Origin: Deltaproteobacteria bacterium
Lineage (GTDB): Bacteria; Desulfobacterota; Desulfobacteria; Desulfobacterales; JAHEIW01
DNA: 64,000 nucleotides
Assembly (NCBI GenBank): GCA_024639185.1
Contig: JAHEIW010000003.1
Location: forward strand, 9,081-73,080
Direction of reading: 5' to 3'
A model generated the notes under the pieces. That model was not told the origin of the DNA. It ran no database searches and saw nothing but the letters and a program-made list of their open reading frames with translations. The translations under genes and the position numbers were made by a program. Of the stretch, positions 16,692 to 26,989 are shown in pieces; the first letter of the stretch is position 1, and the number at the start of each line of letters is the position of its first letter.

Positions 16692-19600
16692 ATGAAAATA
16701 CAAAACATCATTTTGATTATCACAGCCCTTTTACTCGTATCCACACTGGCCTGGTCTGAAGACGCATCCCACCGTGACCTTCGCAGCCGGGCACAAAAGG
16801 CCTACACCGACGGCAACTGGCAGGATGCTTTTGAGCTGTATCGCCGGCTGAGCCTGGATCCCGCAGCCGATCCTAAAAGGATCGGTCCGGATTTTTCCCA
16901 GGCCTGGCAGTGTTTGCGCCAGCTGGGCCGATTGGATGAGCTGGACGGTTTCCGTGAAGCGGTCATAGAGCAACACGCCACCAATTGGCGACTTCTGCTA
17001 ACTGCGGCCCGCAGCTACAGCCAAAACTCCCATTGGGGCTATTTGATTGCCGGAGAATTTCAGCGTGGTCCCCACCGCGGCGGCGGGAAATATGTCAACG
17101 CCATTGCCCGCGATCGGGTTCGTGCATTGCAGCTTCTGCAAAAGGCCATGGCGCCAGCCGAATCGGATCCGCAAAAAGCTGAAGTCGCCCAGTTTTACAT
17201 GGAGTTTGCCCGTACCGTGCAGCAGCATCGCGGCAGTGCCCAGGCCTGGCGTCTGCAATATTTGACTGATCTTACTCATTTGCCTGACTACGAACCCGGA
17301 TACGGTCATGAGTATGGTCGTCGCACCCACTATGCACCGGTTGATACGCAGGGCCAGCCGGTTTACCATCACGTTCCAGAAGACTTTGACGCCGCTGCCT
17401 CAGACGGGGAACGCTGGCGCTGGCTGCTGGCCAGGGCCGTGGTGCTTGATCCGGCGCTGCAAGCCGGTGTTGAATATACCTGGGGCACTTTTTTGCTCCA
17501 GCAGTTTGGTGTGCAAACGCTGGCGGATTATGGCATCCTATACGGCCGTGGGGGCCCTGCAGACAATGCTGCGCACAAAAAAGATGACAGTGGCGCTTAC
17601 GCAGTTCACACTTTAGGCGACGGTGAAACCATTGCGCGGCTGGCGGTAGGGGTGCGGCGCTTTGATCTGCCTGATGAATTTAATTTCATTCATGTGTATA
17701 AAAAAATCCTTGAAAACGGCAATAACGGTCATCACGCAAATGCGACCCGGGCGCTGGCTCAGATCTACGAAAACCGGCGGCAGTATGATCGTGCTGTCCA
17801 ATACTGGCAACGCTATCAAAAATATAGTCGCAGCGCCGCCCAAAAACGAATTGATCAGATCACCAAAAACTGGGGTGTCTTTGAGTCCGGCGGCATGCAG
17901 CCGGCCGGCACAACACCCCGCGTTGAATATCGCTTTCGCAACGGCCGCCGTGTCGCGTTCAGCGCTCGTCGCATCCGCGTCAAACGGCTGCTCGAAGATG
18001 TAAAAGCATATATCCGCAGCGAAAACCGACGGCTAAAATGGCAAAGCATCAACCTTAACAATATCGGCTGGCGCATCGTTCATGAAAATCAGAACCAGTA
18101 TGTCGGCAAGCAGGTGGCCAGCTGGCAGCTGAAGCTGGATCCTGACGAGCGACACTGGGATCGGCATGTCACCGTTGAATTCCCTGATGCCCTTAAAACA
18201 GCCGGTGCATACCTGGTCACGGCCCAAATGCAGGACGGCAACGTCGCCCGCATCATCGTCTGGGTGGCCGATACGGTTATCGTTAAAAAACCGCTTAAAC
18301 AGCAGATGCTCTATTATGTAGCCGACGCGGTCAGCGGCAAAGCGTTGGCCGGTGTCAACCTCGAATTTTTCGGCTACCGCACCCGTTCGATTAAAGGCAC
18401 CAATCGTTACCGCATCCTTCACCGGGAATTAAACAAAGAAACCGACAAAAACGGTCTGGTAATTGTCGAACCCTCTCAGATGGCTCAAAATATGTCCTGG
18501 CTGGCAACCGCAACCACGCGCGCCGGGCGTCTGGCCTTTTTAGGTTTTTCCAATGTCTGGTATCCAAATTACTATGATAGCGAATACAACCAGACCAAAA
18601 CCCTGATCATGACTGACCGACCGGTATACCGCCCGGCCCAGACGGTCAAATTTAAGGCCTGGGTACGGCACGCCCGCTATGATAAAGCGAATACCTCTGC
18701 CTTTGCCGGTCAGCCGTTTAATGTTCGAATCCATAATCCCAAAAACGAGCAAATCTATTCGCAACGCCTGACGGCCGATGCCTATGGCGGTATCACAGGC
18801 GACTTTAATATCCCGGCCGAGGCACCTTTGGGCGTATACCGCATCTCCCATGACCATAGCAGCGTTTACGGTGGTCAGACCTTTCGGGTGGAAGAATACA
18901 AAAAACCCGAATTTGAGGTCAGCGTTGAAGCGCCTGCCGAACCGGTCATGCTCGGTGAAAAGATCACCGCCACGATTAAGGCCACCTATTATTTCGGCTC
19001 TGCGGTCACTGAAGCCCGGGTTCAATACAAGGTGTTGCGCACTGAACATGACAGCCGCTGGTATCCACGATTATACTGGGACTGGTTTTATGGACCGGGT
19101 TACTGGTGGTATGCCTATGATTATCCCTGGTATCCGGGCTGGAAAGACTGGGGCTGCCTTAGACCCATATGGAGCTGGTGGCCACAACGACCGCAGCAGC
19201 CACCGGAGATCGTGGCCGACGGCGAAGTTAACATCGGCCCGGATGGCACGGTTAAAATCCCCATCGATACCGCGTTGGCCAAACTGGTTCACGGCGACAG
19301 CGACCATCGCTATACCATCAAGGCCGAAGTGCGGGATCAGTCACGGCGAACAATTAGCGGCCAGGGTCAGGTGCTGGTGGCCCGCAAACCCTTTACGGTT
19401 TATGCCTGGTTAGACCGCGGCCATTACCAGATCGGCGATACGATTAACGCCAGCTTTAAAGCCCAAACCCTCAGTCGAAACCCGGTTGCCGGCCGGGGCC
19501 GGCTCAAACTGCTGCGCATCACCTATCGGAACAACCAGCCCCGGGAAACTGAAGTGGCCAGCTGGGACCTGGACACCGACGACCAGGGCAATGCCGCCCT

Positions 19601-22600
19601 GAAGATTCAGGCGTCCCGCTCCGGTCAATACCGTTTGTCCTATACCGTAAAGGATGGCAAAGAACATGCCATTGAAGGCGGCTATATTTTTACCGTCCGC
19701 GGCCGAGGGGATGACGGTGCCGACTATCGGTTTGCCAAAATCGAATTGATTGCCGATAAGACCGAATATGCGCCCGGGGACACGGCACAGTTGCAGATCA
19801 ACACCGATCGTGCCGGTGCCACGGTGGTGCTGTTTGTGCGCCCGGTCAACGGCATCTATTTACCGCCTAAAATAATCACCCCGCGCGGCAAAAGCGCCCG
19901 TGAGACGATAACCATATCAAAAAAGGACATGCCCAATTTTTTTGTGGAGGCATTTACCGTTTATGACGGCAAGGTGCACACGGAGGTGCGAGAAATTGTG
20001 GTGCCGCCTGAAAAACGGGTGCTCAGAGTAAACGTTACACCTGCCCAAAAAGACTATCGTCCCGGACAAACCGCCAAACTCAGCGTTCGGCTAACCGATT
20101 TTAATGGTGAGCCTTTTCAAGGCTCAGCGGTCATCAGCGTTTATGACCGCGCGGTCGAATATATTTCCGGCGGCTCCAATGTCCCGGAAATTCGCTCCTT
20201 CTTCTGGAAATGGCGCCGGCACCATCAATCCTACCGGGAATCCAGTTTGGAACGCTGGTTTGCCAACTTGCTCAAAAAAAAGGAAACCCCCATGATGCCC
20301 ATCGGGGTCTTTGGCAATCTGATCATAGCCGATGCGGCCGGTAAAAAGTCGCACGCCAAACAAACAATGGCCCGTTCTCAGGTAGCGCTTGAAGCCGGTG
20401 CAGCCCGGGCGCCCGCGTCGGCCAAAGCTGCGCTAGAGGAAAAAGCCGATGAATCAGGCCGATTTGCCGACAAGGAAGCTTCGGCTGACGACAATCTGGT
20501 CCAGCCAGCGGTGCGCAGCAAATTTGCCGATACCGCCTTCTGGTCGGCCGGCATCACCACAAATGCACAGGGTATGGCAGAAGTTACCTTTAAAATGCCC
20601 GAAAATTTGACCGGCTGGCGGGCTAACGTCTGGGCCATGGGACACGGCACCAGAGTCGGCCAGGGTGATGCCGCCCTGGTGACCCGCAAGGATCTGATTG
20701 TGCGCCTGCAGGCCCCCCGGTTTTTTGTGGAAACCGATGAGGTCGTGCTATCGGCGAACGTCCATAATTATTTGAAGCACCGCAAATCCGCTAAGGTGGT
20801 GCTCGATTTGGAGGGCGGTTGTCTGGCATTGGTAAAGGGCCAGAAACAAACCCAATCCATATCTGTTGACGCCGATGGTGAACAGCGCGTGGACTGGCGC
20901 GTTAAGGTCATCAAAGAGGGCGAGGCGGTGGTGCGCATGCAGGCGTTGACCAATGAAGAATCCGACGCCATGCAGATGCGCTTTCCGGTATATGTTCACG
21001 GCATGGTCAAGCAGGTACCTAAAAGCGGCGTCATCCGTGCCGATCAGAGCCGGGCCCAGATCCGCTTTCAGGTGCCCGCCGCCCGGCGCGTGGATCAATC
21101 CCGCCTGGAGTTGCGCTATTCACCGACGCTGGCCGGCGCCATGGTGGATGCCCTGCCGTATCTGGTCAGCTATCCATACGGCTGCACCGAACAAACCTTG
21201 AATCGATTTTTACCCACCGTGATCACCCAGCAAACCTTAAAGCGCATGGGTGTTGATCTGGCCGATATCAAAAACAAGCGCACCAATTTAAATGCCCAGG
21301 AAATCGGTGAAGACACCCGGCGGACCGAGCAATGGCAGCGCTACGATCACAACCCGGTATTTGACGAAGATGAAGTGGCATCCATGGTGGCTGCCGGCGT
21401 CGGCCGCCTGGTGGCCATGCAGCTGTCTGACGGCGGCTGGGGCTGGTTTAGCGGCTACGGTGAGCGGTCCTATCCGCATACCACGGCTCTGGTCGTTCAT
21501 GGGTTAGAGATCGCCCGGCAAAATGGGGTGATAATATCCGAGCAGGTGCTCACGCGGGGCATCCAGTGGCTCAAAAATTATCAGGCCAAAGAAATAGAGC
21601 GCTTGCGTCTGTGGGACCGCACCCAAAAGAAAGGAAAGCCACAGGCCGACAATCTGGACGCCTTTGTCTATATGGTGCTGATCGATGCGGGCGTCGAAAA
21701 TATACATATGCGCGCCTATCTGTATCGTGACCGCAACCGCTTGGCGGTTTATGCCAAGGCGATGTTCGGCCTAGCGCTGATTAAGGTCGAAGACGCTGAA
21801 AAACTGGCCATGATTATTAAAAATATCGAACAGTTTCTGGTGGTCGACGATGAAAACCAGACCGCCTATCTGAACCTGCCCAACAGTCATTACTGGTGGT
21901 ACTGGTATGGCTCCGAGTATGAAGCCCACGCCTATTACCTGAAGCTGTTGGCGCGCACCGATCCGGCCGGTAAAAAAGCGCCCGGCCTGGTTAAGTATTT
22001 ACTCAACAATCGCAAGCACGCCACTTACTGGAACAGCACCCGGGATACGGCGGTGGTCGTGGAAGCCTTTGCCGATTATCTGGCCGCCAGCGGTGAGGCC
22101 GCGCCGGATTTAACCCTGGACATTCACTTCAACGGCCAGAAGTTAAAAACGGTGCGCATAAATGCCCAAAACCTTTTTACTTTCGATAATAAATGGATTC
22201 TGGTTGGCAAACAGATTCCCGGCGGCACCCAGACGCTGACGCTTAAAAAAGCCGGCCGGGGCCCGATCTATTTTAATGCCTACCTGGATTATTTTTCCCT
22301 CGAAGACTTTATCACGCGGGAAGGTCTGGAGATCAAAGTTCAGCGCCGGGTCTTTCGCTTAAAAGAAATAGACAAAACAATTAAGGATGTCGGCTCACGC
22401 GGGCAGGTCGTTGATCGCCGGGTGGAAAAATACGAGCGCCGGCCGCTTGATAATGGGGCGACCTTAAAAAACGGAGAGCTGGTCGAAATCGAGCTGATCA
22501 TTGACAGCAAAAACGATTATGAATACCTGGTCTTTGAGGACATGAAGGCCGCCGGATTTGAACCCGTTGAGGTGCGCAGCGGCTACAGCGGCAATGAAAT

Positions 22601-22805
22601 GGGGGCCTATGTGGAATTCCGTGATCATAAAGTCGCCTTTTTCGTGCGTCGCCTGGCGCGCGGCAAACACAGTGTCAGTTATCGGCTACGGGCGGAAATT
22701 CCAGGTAAATTCAGCGCATTGCCCACCAGGGCCTATGCCATGTATGCACCGGAGCTGAAAGCCAATTCCGATGAAATCAAACTGATCATAGCTGACGATG
22801 AGTGA
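16692..22805 (+). CDS. bacterial alpha-2-macroglobulin family protein
   Basis: 2037 residues from the ATG at 16692. A signal peptide (about 1-20, IILIITALLLVSTLAWS) sends it to the periplasm. A helical, tetratricopeptide-like region follows (about 25-400). The macroglobulin domains include MG2 (TDRPVYRPAQTVKFKAWVRH near 641). The alpha-2-macroglobulin core has the thioester motif C1498-T-E-Q1501 in YPYGCTEQTLNR and the helical barrel (DGGWGWFSGYGERSYPHTTALV). The family traps proteases through a bait region and covalent thioester, protecting the envelope. An Ala/Lys-rich linker near 1220-1270 could be the bait. Residues about 790-830 are an unusual Trp/Tyr-rich insert. There is no pbpC neighbour. 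A TTG at 16674 is an alternative start. Confidence 0.93.
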   Translation: MKIQNIILIITALLLVSTLAWSEDASHRDLRSRAQKAYTDGNWQDAFELYRRLSLDPAADPKRIGPDFSQAWQCLRQLGRLDELDGFREAVIEQHATNWRLLLTAARSYSQNSHWGYLIAGEFQRGPHRGGGKYVNAIARDRVRALQLLQKAMAPAESDPQKAEVAQFYMEFARTVQQHRGSAQAWRLQYLTDLTHLPDYEPGYGHEYGRRTHYAPVDTQGQPVYHHVPEDFDAAASDGERWRWLLARAVVLDPALQAGVEYTWGTFLLQQFGVQTLADYGILYGRGGPADNAAHKKDDSGAYAVHTLGDGETIARLAVGVRRFDLPDEFNFIHVYKKILENGNNGHHANATRALAQIYENRRQYDRAVQYWQRYQKYSRSAAQKRIDQITKNWGVFESGGMQPAGTTPRVEYRFRNGRRVAFSARRIRVKRLLEDVKAYIRSENRRLKWQSINLNNIGWRIVHENQNQYVGKQVASWQLKLDPDERHWDRHVTVEFPDALKTAGAYLVTAQMQDGNVARIIVWVADTVIVKKPLKQQMLYYVADAVSGKALAGVNLEFFGYRTRSIKGTNRYRILHRELNKETDKNGLVIVEPSQMAQNMSWLATATTRAGRLAFLGFSNVWYPNYYDSEYNQTKTLIMTDRPVYRPAQTVKFKAWVRHARYDKANTSAFAGQPFNVRIHNPKNEQIYSQRLTADAYGGITGDFNIPAEAPLGVYRISHDHSSVYGGQTFRVEEYKKPEFEVSVEAPAEPVMLGEKITATIKATYYFGSAVTEARVQYKVLRTEHDSRWYPRLYWDWFYGPGYWWYAYDYPWYPGWKDWGCLRPIWSWWPQRPQQPPEIVADGEVNIGPDGTVKIPIDTALAKLVHGDSDHRYTIKAEVRDQSRRTISGQGQVLVARKPFTVYAWLDRGHYQIGDTINASFKAQTLSRNPVAGRGRLKLLRITYRNNQPRETEVASWDLDTDDQGNAALKIQASRSGQYRLSYTVKDGKEHAIEGGYIFTVRGRGDDGADYRFAKIELIADKTEYAPGDTAQLQINTDRAGATVVLFVRPVNGIYLPPKIITPRGKSARETITISKKDMPNFFVEAFTVYDGKVHTEVREIVVPPEKRVLRVNVTPAQKDYRPGQTAKLSVRLTDFNGEPFQGSAVISVYDRAVEYISGGSNVPEIRSFFWKWRRHHQSYRESSLERWFANLLKKKETPMMPIGVFGNLIIADAAGKKSHAKQTMARSQVALEAGAARAPASAKAALEEKADESGRFADKEASADDNLVQPAVRSKFADTAFWSAGITTNAQGMAEVTFKMPENLTGWRANVWAMGHGTRVGQGDAALVTRKDLIVRLQAPRFFVETDEVVLSANVHNYLKHRKSAKVVLDLEGGCLALVKGQKQTQSISVDADGEQRVDWRVKVIKEGEAVVRMQALTNEESDAMQMRFPVYVHGMVKQVPKSGVIRADQSRAQIRFQVPAARRVDQSRLELRYSPTLAGAMVDALPYLVSYPYGCTEQTLNRFLPTVITQQTLKRMGVDLADIKNKRTNLNAQEIGEDTRRTEQWQRYDHNPVFDEDEVASMVAAGVGRLVAMQLSDGGWGWFSGYGERSYPHTTALVVHGLEIARQNGVIISEQVLTRGIQWLKNYQAKEIERLRLWDRTQKKGKPQADNLDAFVYMVLIDAGVENIHMRAYLYRDRNRLAVYAKAMFGLALIKVEDAEKLAMIIKNIEQFLVVDDENQTAYLNLPNSHYWWYWYGSEYEAHAYYLKLLARTDPAGKKAPGLVKYLLNNRKHATYWNSTRDTAVVVEAFADYLAASGEAAPDLTLDIHFNGQKLKTVRINAQNLFTFDNKWILVGKQIPGGTQTLTLKKAGRGPIYFNAYLDYFSLEDFITREGLEIKVQRRVFRLKEIDKTIKDVGSRGQVVDRRVEKYERRPLDNGATLKNGELVEIELIIDSKNDYEYLVFEDMKAAGFEPVEVRSGYSGNEMGAYVEFRDHKVAFFVRRLARGKHSVSYRLRAEIPGKFSALPTRAYAMYAPELKANSDEIKLIIADDE

Positions 22806-22980
22806 CCATCCGAATTTTTTGTGAATATGCATTCAAGCGGACTGAATCGAAATGAATGCCAAGGCAGATAGATGATTTGACCCGATGGTGTGTGCTATTA
22901 CCAAGCCGGAGACGACGGGCCCAATCAGAGACAGAGTACAGCTGTCTTTTTAATCGCCCGTTGCCTATGGAACCAACATC

Positions 22981-23319
22981 TTAAAATCGCGGCAGGTGCA
23001 GTTCGTCAATATGGTGCTTATTTTCCCTGACAAAATGATTCACGTAAGGCGGAACCACCGCGCGGTTTAAATAATCTTTAAAATCAGCATCTATTTTCGT
23101 TTTGGGCACGGAGGCAACCGGCCAGTCTTCGGCTGATTTACAAAAAACATCGTATTCGCTTTGTCCGGTCACGCGCGATATTTTAAACAGATAAAACTCC
23201 ATAGAATTTTGATGCTTCCGGATCTGCCGGGCATTTAATTTGTACAGGGCCAGCAGTCCCATTCCCGCCAGGAGGGCAAAGCACACGCTGCCAACTCCAT
23301 TTATGATTTCTGCAAACAT
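22981..23319 (-). CDS. small single-pass membrane protein, unknown function
   Basis: 112 residues. The ATG at 23319 is preceded by an AGGAGAT site on the minus strand. One membrane segment lies near the N-terminus (VGSVCFALLAGMGLLALYKL), followed by a charged cytoplasmic or periplasmic tail of about 80 residues (ISRVTGQSEYDVFCKSAEDWP). I do not recognise the family. It is convergent with the macroglobulin gene and stands alone. Confidence 0.65.
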   Translation of the reverse strand: MFAEIINGVGSVCFALLAGMGLLALYKLNARQIRKHQNSMEFYLFKISRVTGQSEYDVFCKSAEDWPVASVPKTKIDADFKDYLNRAVVPPYVNHFVRENKHHIDELHLPRF

Positions 23320-23595
23320 CGACCTATCTCCTAAAATTAATCACTGTTATAAATATCGGCCAGATAGTGTGTAACCTTTAAACATATTTATGAATTCATT
23401 CGCCCAGCAGCAGGATGTTGCTGAAATGGGTCAAACACATCCAAAAGGCCAAAGGTAAATGTTAAGCACGATTTGTAAGTTGCAAATCATATGCCATTTA
23501 TACCGCAGGTTTGCGATCAGGCCCAGCGCACATGCTCAGGCATATTCACAAGAGGTCACATGGATTAGGACGGCGATTGCAACCCGCAGGTCGAC

Positions 23596-23727
23596 ATGCT
23601 TCTGCTGTCTTTGGCTCTGGTTGGAAGCATAGCGGTGGTTTACCTGAAGGTTGACCATATCCCAGAACGATTTACCGATCGTGTGTCAAATGCTGTCAAA
23701 TGCGATAAGATAATGTCAAGATTCTGA
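23596..23727 (+). CDS. possible 43-residue membrane peptide or gene remnant
   Basis: A short frame, MLLLSLALVGSIAVVYLKVD followed by about 23 polar residues and a stop. It has one hydrophobic segment but only a weak ribosome site. The reading frame extends upstream to DGDCNPQVD before a stop, so it may be the tail of a lost larger gene. It overlaps the TGTCAAATGC repeat at 23684-23703. Weakly supported. Confidence 0.2.
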   Translation: MLLLSLALVGSIAVVYLKVDHIPERFTDRVSNAVKCDKIMSRF

Positions 23728-23835
23728 AATATTTATAAATATCATTATTTTTTAGGTTGCTTTGATGGCTTCGCTTTGCTAAGCAAAAAGCAGGTTTTAT
23801 CTGTCCGAGCTTTATCCCATCCAGTTAAATCATAA

Positions 23836-24210
23836 CGGGTAGACACTGAAAAATTTGTCAAATTCCAGGACTTCCTGCCGACCCCTTACGTCAGGATTTT
23901 GGCGCAAGAGAACATGTTTATCTTAAGGCAAGATTCGAATATCGCTTTCATCGAACCGGACCGCGTGGTGTCTGCCCTGGACCAGACCCTTCCCAGTGGT
24001 TTGGACCGCATTCAGGCCGATCAGAACGACACCGCCAAAAACAATCCGGTAGATGTCGACATCGCCATCATTGATACCGGAATCGATCTGGACCACCCGG
24101 ATCTCAATGTCGTGGCGTCCATCAATTGTGCCCGCTGGTTCGGCGGCTGCGCCGATGGCGGTGACGACGGCGACAGCGACGGGACCCTTATTAAAATTAA
24201 ACGCCCCTGA
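23836..24210 (+). pseudogene. subtilisin-like (S8) protease remnant
   Basis: The open frame encodes the end of an I9-type propeptide (YVRILAQENMFILRQDSNIAFIEPD) and the beginning of the catalytic domain with the Asp motif DIAIIDTGIDLDHPDL. It continues to GCADGGDDGDSDG, exactly where the His motif (GHGTHVAG) should follow, but changes to TLIKIKRP and stops. The signal peptide, catalytic His and Ser are missing, so this is a fragment truncated at both ends. A TTG at 23899 is the first possible start. The surroundings (22.8-24.4 kb and 26.9-28 kb) also look decayed. Confidence 0.8.
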
Positions 24211-24249
24211 TCCGTTGACGTCATCAATTAACAGTTAACGCAAACCGGC

Positions 24250-24302
24250 GCCCATATATTTATGCACGGGGTAAAAGGGCATAAGTATATGGGCTTTTTT
24301 AT
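24250..24302 (+). terminator. strong intrinsic terminator
   Basis: GCCCATATATTTATGC (24250-24265) pairs with GCATAAGTATATGGGC (24279-24294), with one mismatch, followed by six T. It ends the transcript crossing the protease remnant and lies about 185 bases before the transporter gene, isolating it. Confidence 0.85.
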
Positions 24303-24487
24303 CCGAGCCGGGCGGCAAGCAAGTGATTCGACCTGTTGTCGGGCTTTGATTACGATAAATGATGCGACAGCGCAACGGCTTGCTTGTGGTGATTTTGATG
24401 CTTAAGATTTTCTAATTGGTTGGCCCCACGATCGGCGGGTGCAAGCGGCACCCGAATTCATTAAACCCAGGCTAAAGGGTGATTCTC

Positions 24488-26848
24488 GTGACACCGGAAA
24501 TTATCATGGTCCTGTCGATTCTGGCAGTGGCAATCGTGTTGTTGATCAGCGAATGGATCCCGATGGAGGTCACCGCCCTGCTGGCGCTGGGCGCCGTGGC
24601 CTTGACCGGCCTGGTCAACCCGGTTGATGCGCTTGCCGGATTTAGCAACCCTGCTGTTATTACGGTCTGGGCGGTTTTTATTCTTAGCGGCGGATTGACA
24701 CGAACCGGTGTTGCCAATGTCATCGGTCGATTTGTGCTGCGTATGGCAGGCGACAGTCAGACGTTGATGGTGATCGTCATCATGACGACCGCCGGTGTGA
24801 TGTCGGCCATCATGAACAATGTGGCGGTGGCCGCCCTGATGCTGCCGGTGGTCATGGATATTGCCCGCCACACCGGCAGCGCGCCCTCCCGGCTGTTGAT
24901 GCCCCTGGCATATGGTTCGCTGCTGGGGGGTCTGACCACCCAGATCGGCACGCCCCCCAACATCCTGGTCACCAACGCCCTGCAAGATGCCGGGCTCAAA
25001 ACCTACAGCTTTTTTGATTTTACACCCATCGGCCTGGTGATCATGTTCGGCGGTATTGCCGTGATGGTTTTTATCGGCCGTTACCTGCTGCCACAGCGCG
25101 ATTTAGCCAAAGAATCCTCGCGAACCAATAAGGTGGACTGGGCGTCTGGGGAAGAATCAAAGGAACAGTTGTTTAAAGTCCGTATCCCGGCGGCCTCAAA
25201 CCTGGTTAACAAGACCCTGGCGGACAGCCGTATGGGATCTGTTTTGGGCTGGAATGTGATCGGTATTACCCGCAAAGAGCACACTGTTTTGGCCCCCGGG
25301 CCCACTGATGTTTTACAGTCAGATGACCTGTTGACCGTTGAAGGCCGCATTGAAAATTTAGATGACATGAAAAACTGGCAGCAGTTAATTGTGGAAGATA
25401 AAAAAATCGATGTCACCGCACCCTATTCAGAGGAAATCAAAATCGGCGAGGTCCGCCTGCCGCCCGCTTCCCAGTACATCGGCAAAACCTTGAATGTTTT
25501 GGGTTTCCGCGATCAATTCGGCGCCAATGTGCTGGCCATATATCGTAACGGCAGTACCAAACGCACCCATCTGTCTGATGAGCCCCTGCAGCCCAATGAT
25601 CGAATGCTGGTGGCCGGTCAACAGGAGCGCTTGGAGCAACTCGCAGAAAAATCCGGATTCGATCAATTTCGCTTTGTCCCCCGTCAGGAACTGATCGATG
25701 TCTTTCATCTGCATGAACGCCTGATGGTCATGCAGGTACCGCCGGATTCGCCGCTGGCCGGAAAAACGCTCAAACAGAGTCGTTTGGGAGATGCACTGGG
25801 CAGCCGGGTTCTGGGTATCATGCGGGACAATGATCCTATCGTAATGCCCGAGCCCGATGAAATCCTGCAGGCCGGCGATCGGCTGGTGGTTGAAGGACGC
25901 CTGAGGGATTTTAAAGAATTGGAAGAACTTGAAAAACTACAAATTGAAAGACGCACCCGTCCGGATATTCAGTCCCTGATTACGGATAATGTGGGCGTGG
26001 TGGAGGCCATCCTTTCCCCCCAGACAACGCTGGCGGGCAAAACCCTGCGTCAGCTAAATTTCCGTGAAAAATACGGTTTAAATGTACTGGCCATCTGGCG
26101 CGGCGGCAAGGCCTTTCGGACGGATTTGCGGGATATGGATTTGCGTTTTGGCGATGCCATCCTGCTGTTGGGCCCGCGCGGCAAACTCCAGCTGTTGGGT
26201 CGCGAGCCGGATTTTGTGGTCCTGACGGAAATGGCGCAACGCGAAGTGCGCCTGGAAAAGATGAAAATCTCGCTGATGATCATGGCGGCGGTTCTTTTCC
26301 CGGTTATCGTGGGCTGGGTACCCATCTACATCGCTGCCGTGGTCGGAGCCGCTCTGATGGTGCTTTTTGGCTGCCTGACCATGGAAGAGGCCTACCGACA
26401 AATTGAATGGAAGGCCGTTTTTCTCATCGCCGGTATGCTGCCGCTGGGAACGGCTTTGGATCAAACCGGCGCCGCCCGGATGATCGCCGAGGGCGTGGTA
26501 TCATTGGTGGGTCCTTTTGGGCCCACAGCGGTGTTGTTCGGTCTGGTCAGCCTGACCTTTGTCGCCACCTGTTTTGTGCCCACCGCCGCCCTGGTGGTTC
26601 TAATGGCACCCATCGTGTTGAGTACCGCAACCACATTGGGCCTGTCGCCGCATGCCCTGCTGATGGGAGTGGCCATGGCCGCATCGGCCAGTTTTATGAC
26701 CCCGATATCGCACCCGGCCAATATTCTGGTCATGGGGCCGGGGGGCTATCGTTTCATGGATTATATTAAAGTCGGCGGTCTGCTGACTTTGGTCGTTTTG
26801 CTGATCATCGTTTTTATCTTGCCGTTTTTCTGGCCGCTGACCGGATGA
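24488..26848 (+). CDS. SLC13/DASS-type transporter with four RCK_C (TrkA-C) domains
   Basis: About 786 residues from the GTG at 24488, which has AAAGGG at suitable distance; a GTG at 24479 is also in frame. The N-terminal half-transporter (about 1-200) contains MSAIMNNVAVAALMLPVV and GSLLGGLTTQIGTPPNILVTNAL, typical of the SLC13/ArsB superfamily. Four consecutive RCK_C-like units lie at about 230-570, each with the pattern GKTL..., VLGI/VLAI and a final L.VEG or LLLG. The C-terminal half (about 590-780) repeats the transporter fold (FVPTAALVVLMAPIVLS, ASFMTPISHPANILVMGPGGY). The substrate is probably a carboxylate or sulfate anion with sodium; the RCK_C units suggest ligand gating. Confidence 0.88.
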   Translation: MTPEIIMVLSILAVAIVLLISEWIPMEVTALLALGAVALTGLVNPVDALAGFSNPAVITVWAVFILSGGLTRTGVANVIGRFVLRMAGDSQTLMVIVIMTTAGVMSAIMNNVAVAALMLPVVMDIARHTGSAPSRLLMPLAYGSLLGGLTTQIGTPPNILVTNALQDAGLKTYSFFDFTPIGLVIMFGGIAVMVFIGRYLLPQRDLAKESSRTNKVDWASGEESKEQLFKVRIPAASNLVNKTLADSRMGSVLGWNVIGITRKEHTVLAPGPTDVLQSDDLLTVEGRIENLDDMKNWQQLIVEDKKIDVTAPYSEEIKIGEVRLPPASQYIGKTLNVLGFRDQFGANVLAIYRNGSTKRTHLSDEPLQPNDRMLVAGQQERLEQLAEKSGFDQFRFVPRQELIDVFHLHERLMVMQVPPDSPLAGKTLKQSRLGDALGSRVLGIMRDNDPIVMPEPDEILQAGDRLVVEGRLRDFKELEELEKLQIERRTRPDIQSLITDNVGVVEAILSPQTTLAGKTLRQLNFREKYGLNVLAIWRGGKAFRTDLRDMDLRFGDAILLLGPRGKLQLLGREPDFVVLTEMAQREVRLEKMKISLMIMAAVLFPVIVGWVPIYIAAVVGAALMVLFGCLTMEEAYRQIEWKAVFLIAGMLPLGTALDQTGAARMIAEGVVSLVGPFGPTAVLFGLVSLTFVATCFVPTAALVVLMAPIVLSTATTLGLSPHALLMGVAMAASASFMTPISHPANILVMGPGGYRFMDYIKVGGLLTLVVLLIIVFILPFFWPLTG

Positions 26849-26989
26849 CCAAAATCAAAGAATAGGGCCCTAATGCGTTCTTATTCAAAAGCTCTCTGAC
26901 GATGAAAGAACCATCCATAAGATCGGTGGTGACATCGCCGCCAGTGTAGGACCGACCCGGAAGCCATCCGGGCACCGCGCCGGGAGCCC

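Noticed and set aside
24249..24302. Hairpin before the transporter gene as a possible riboswitch
   Set aside because: It is a simple stem with a T-run and no conserved aptamer core is recognisable upstream.
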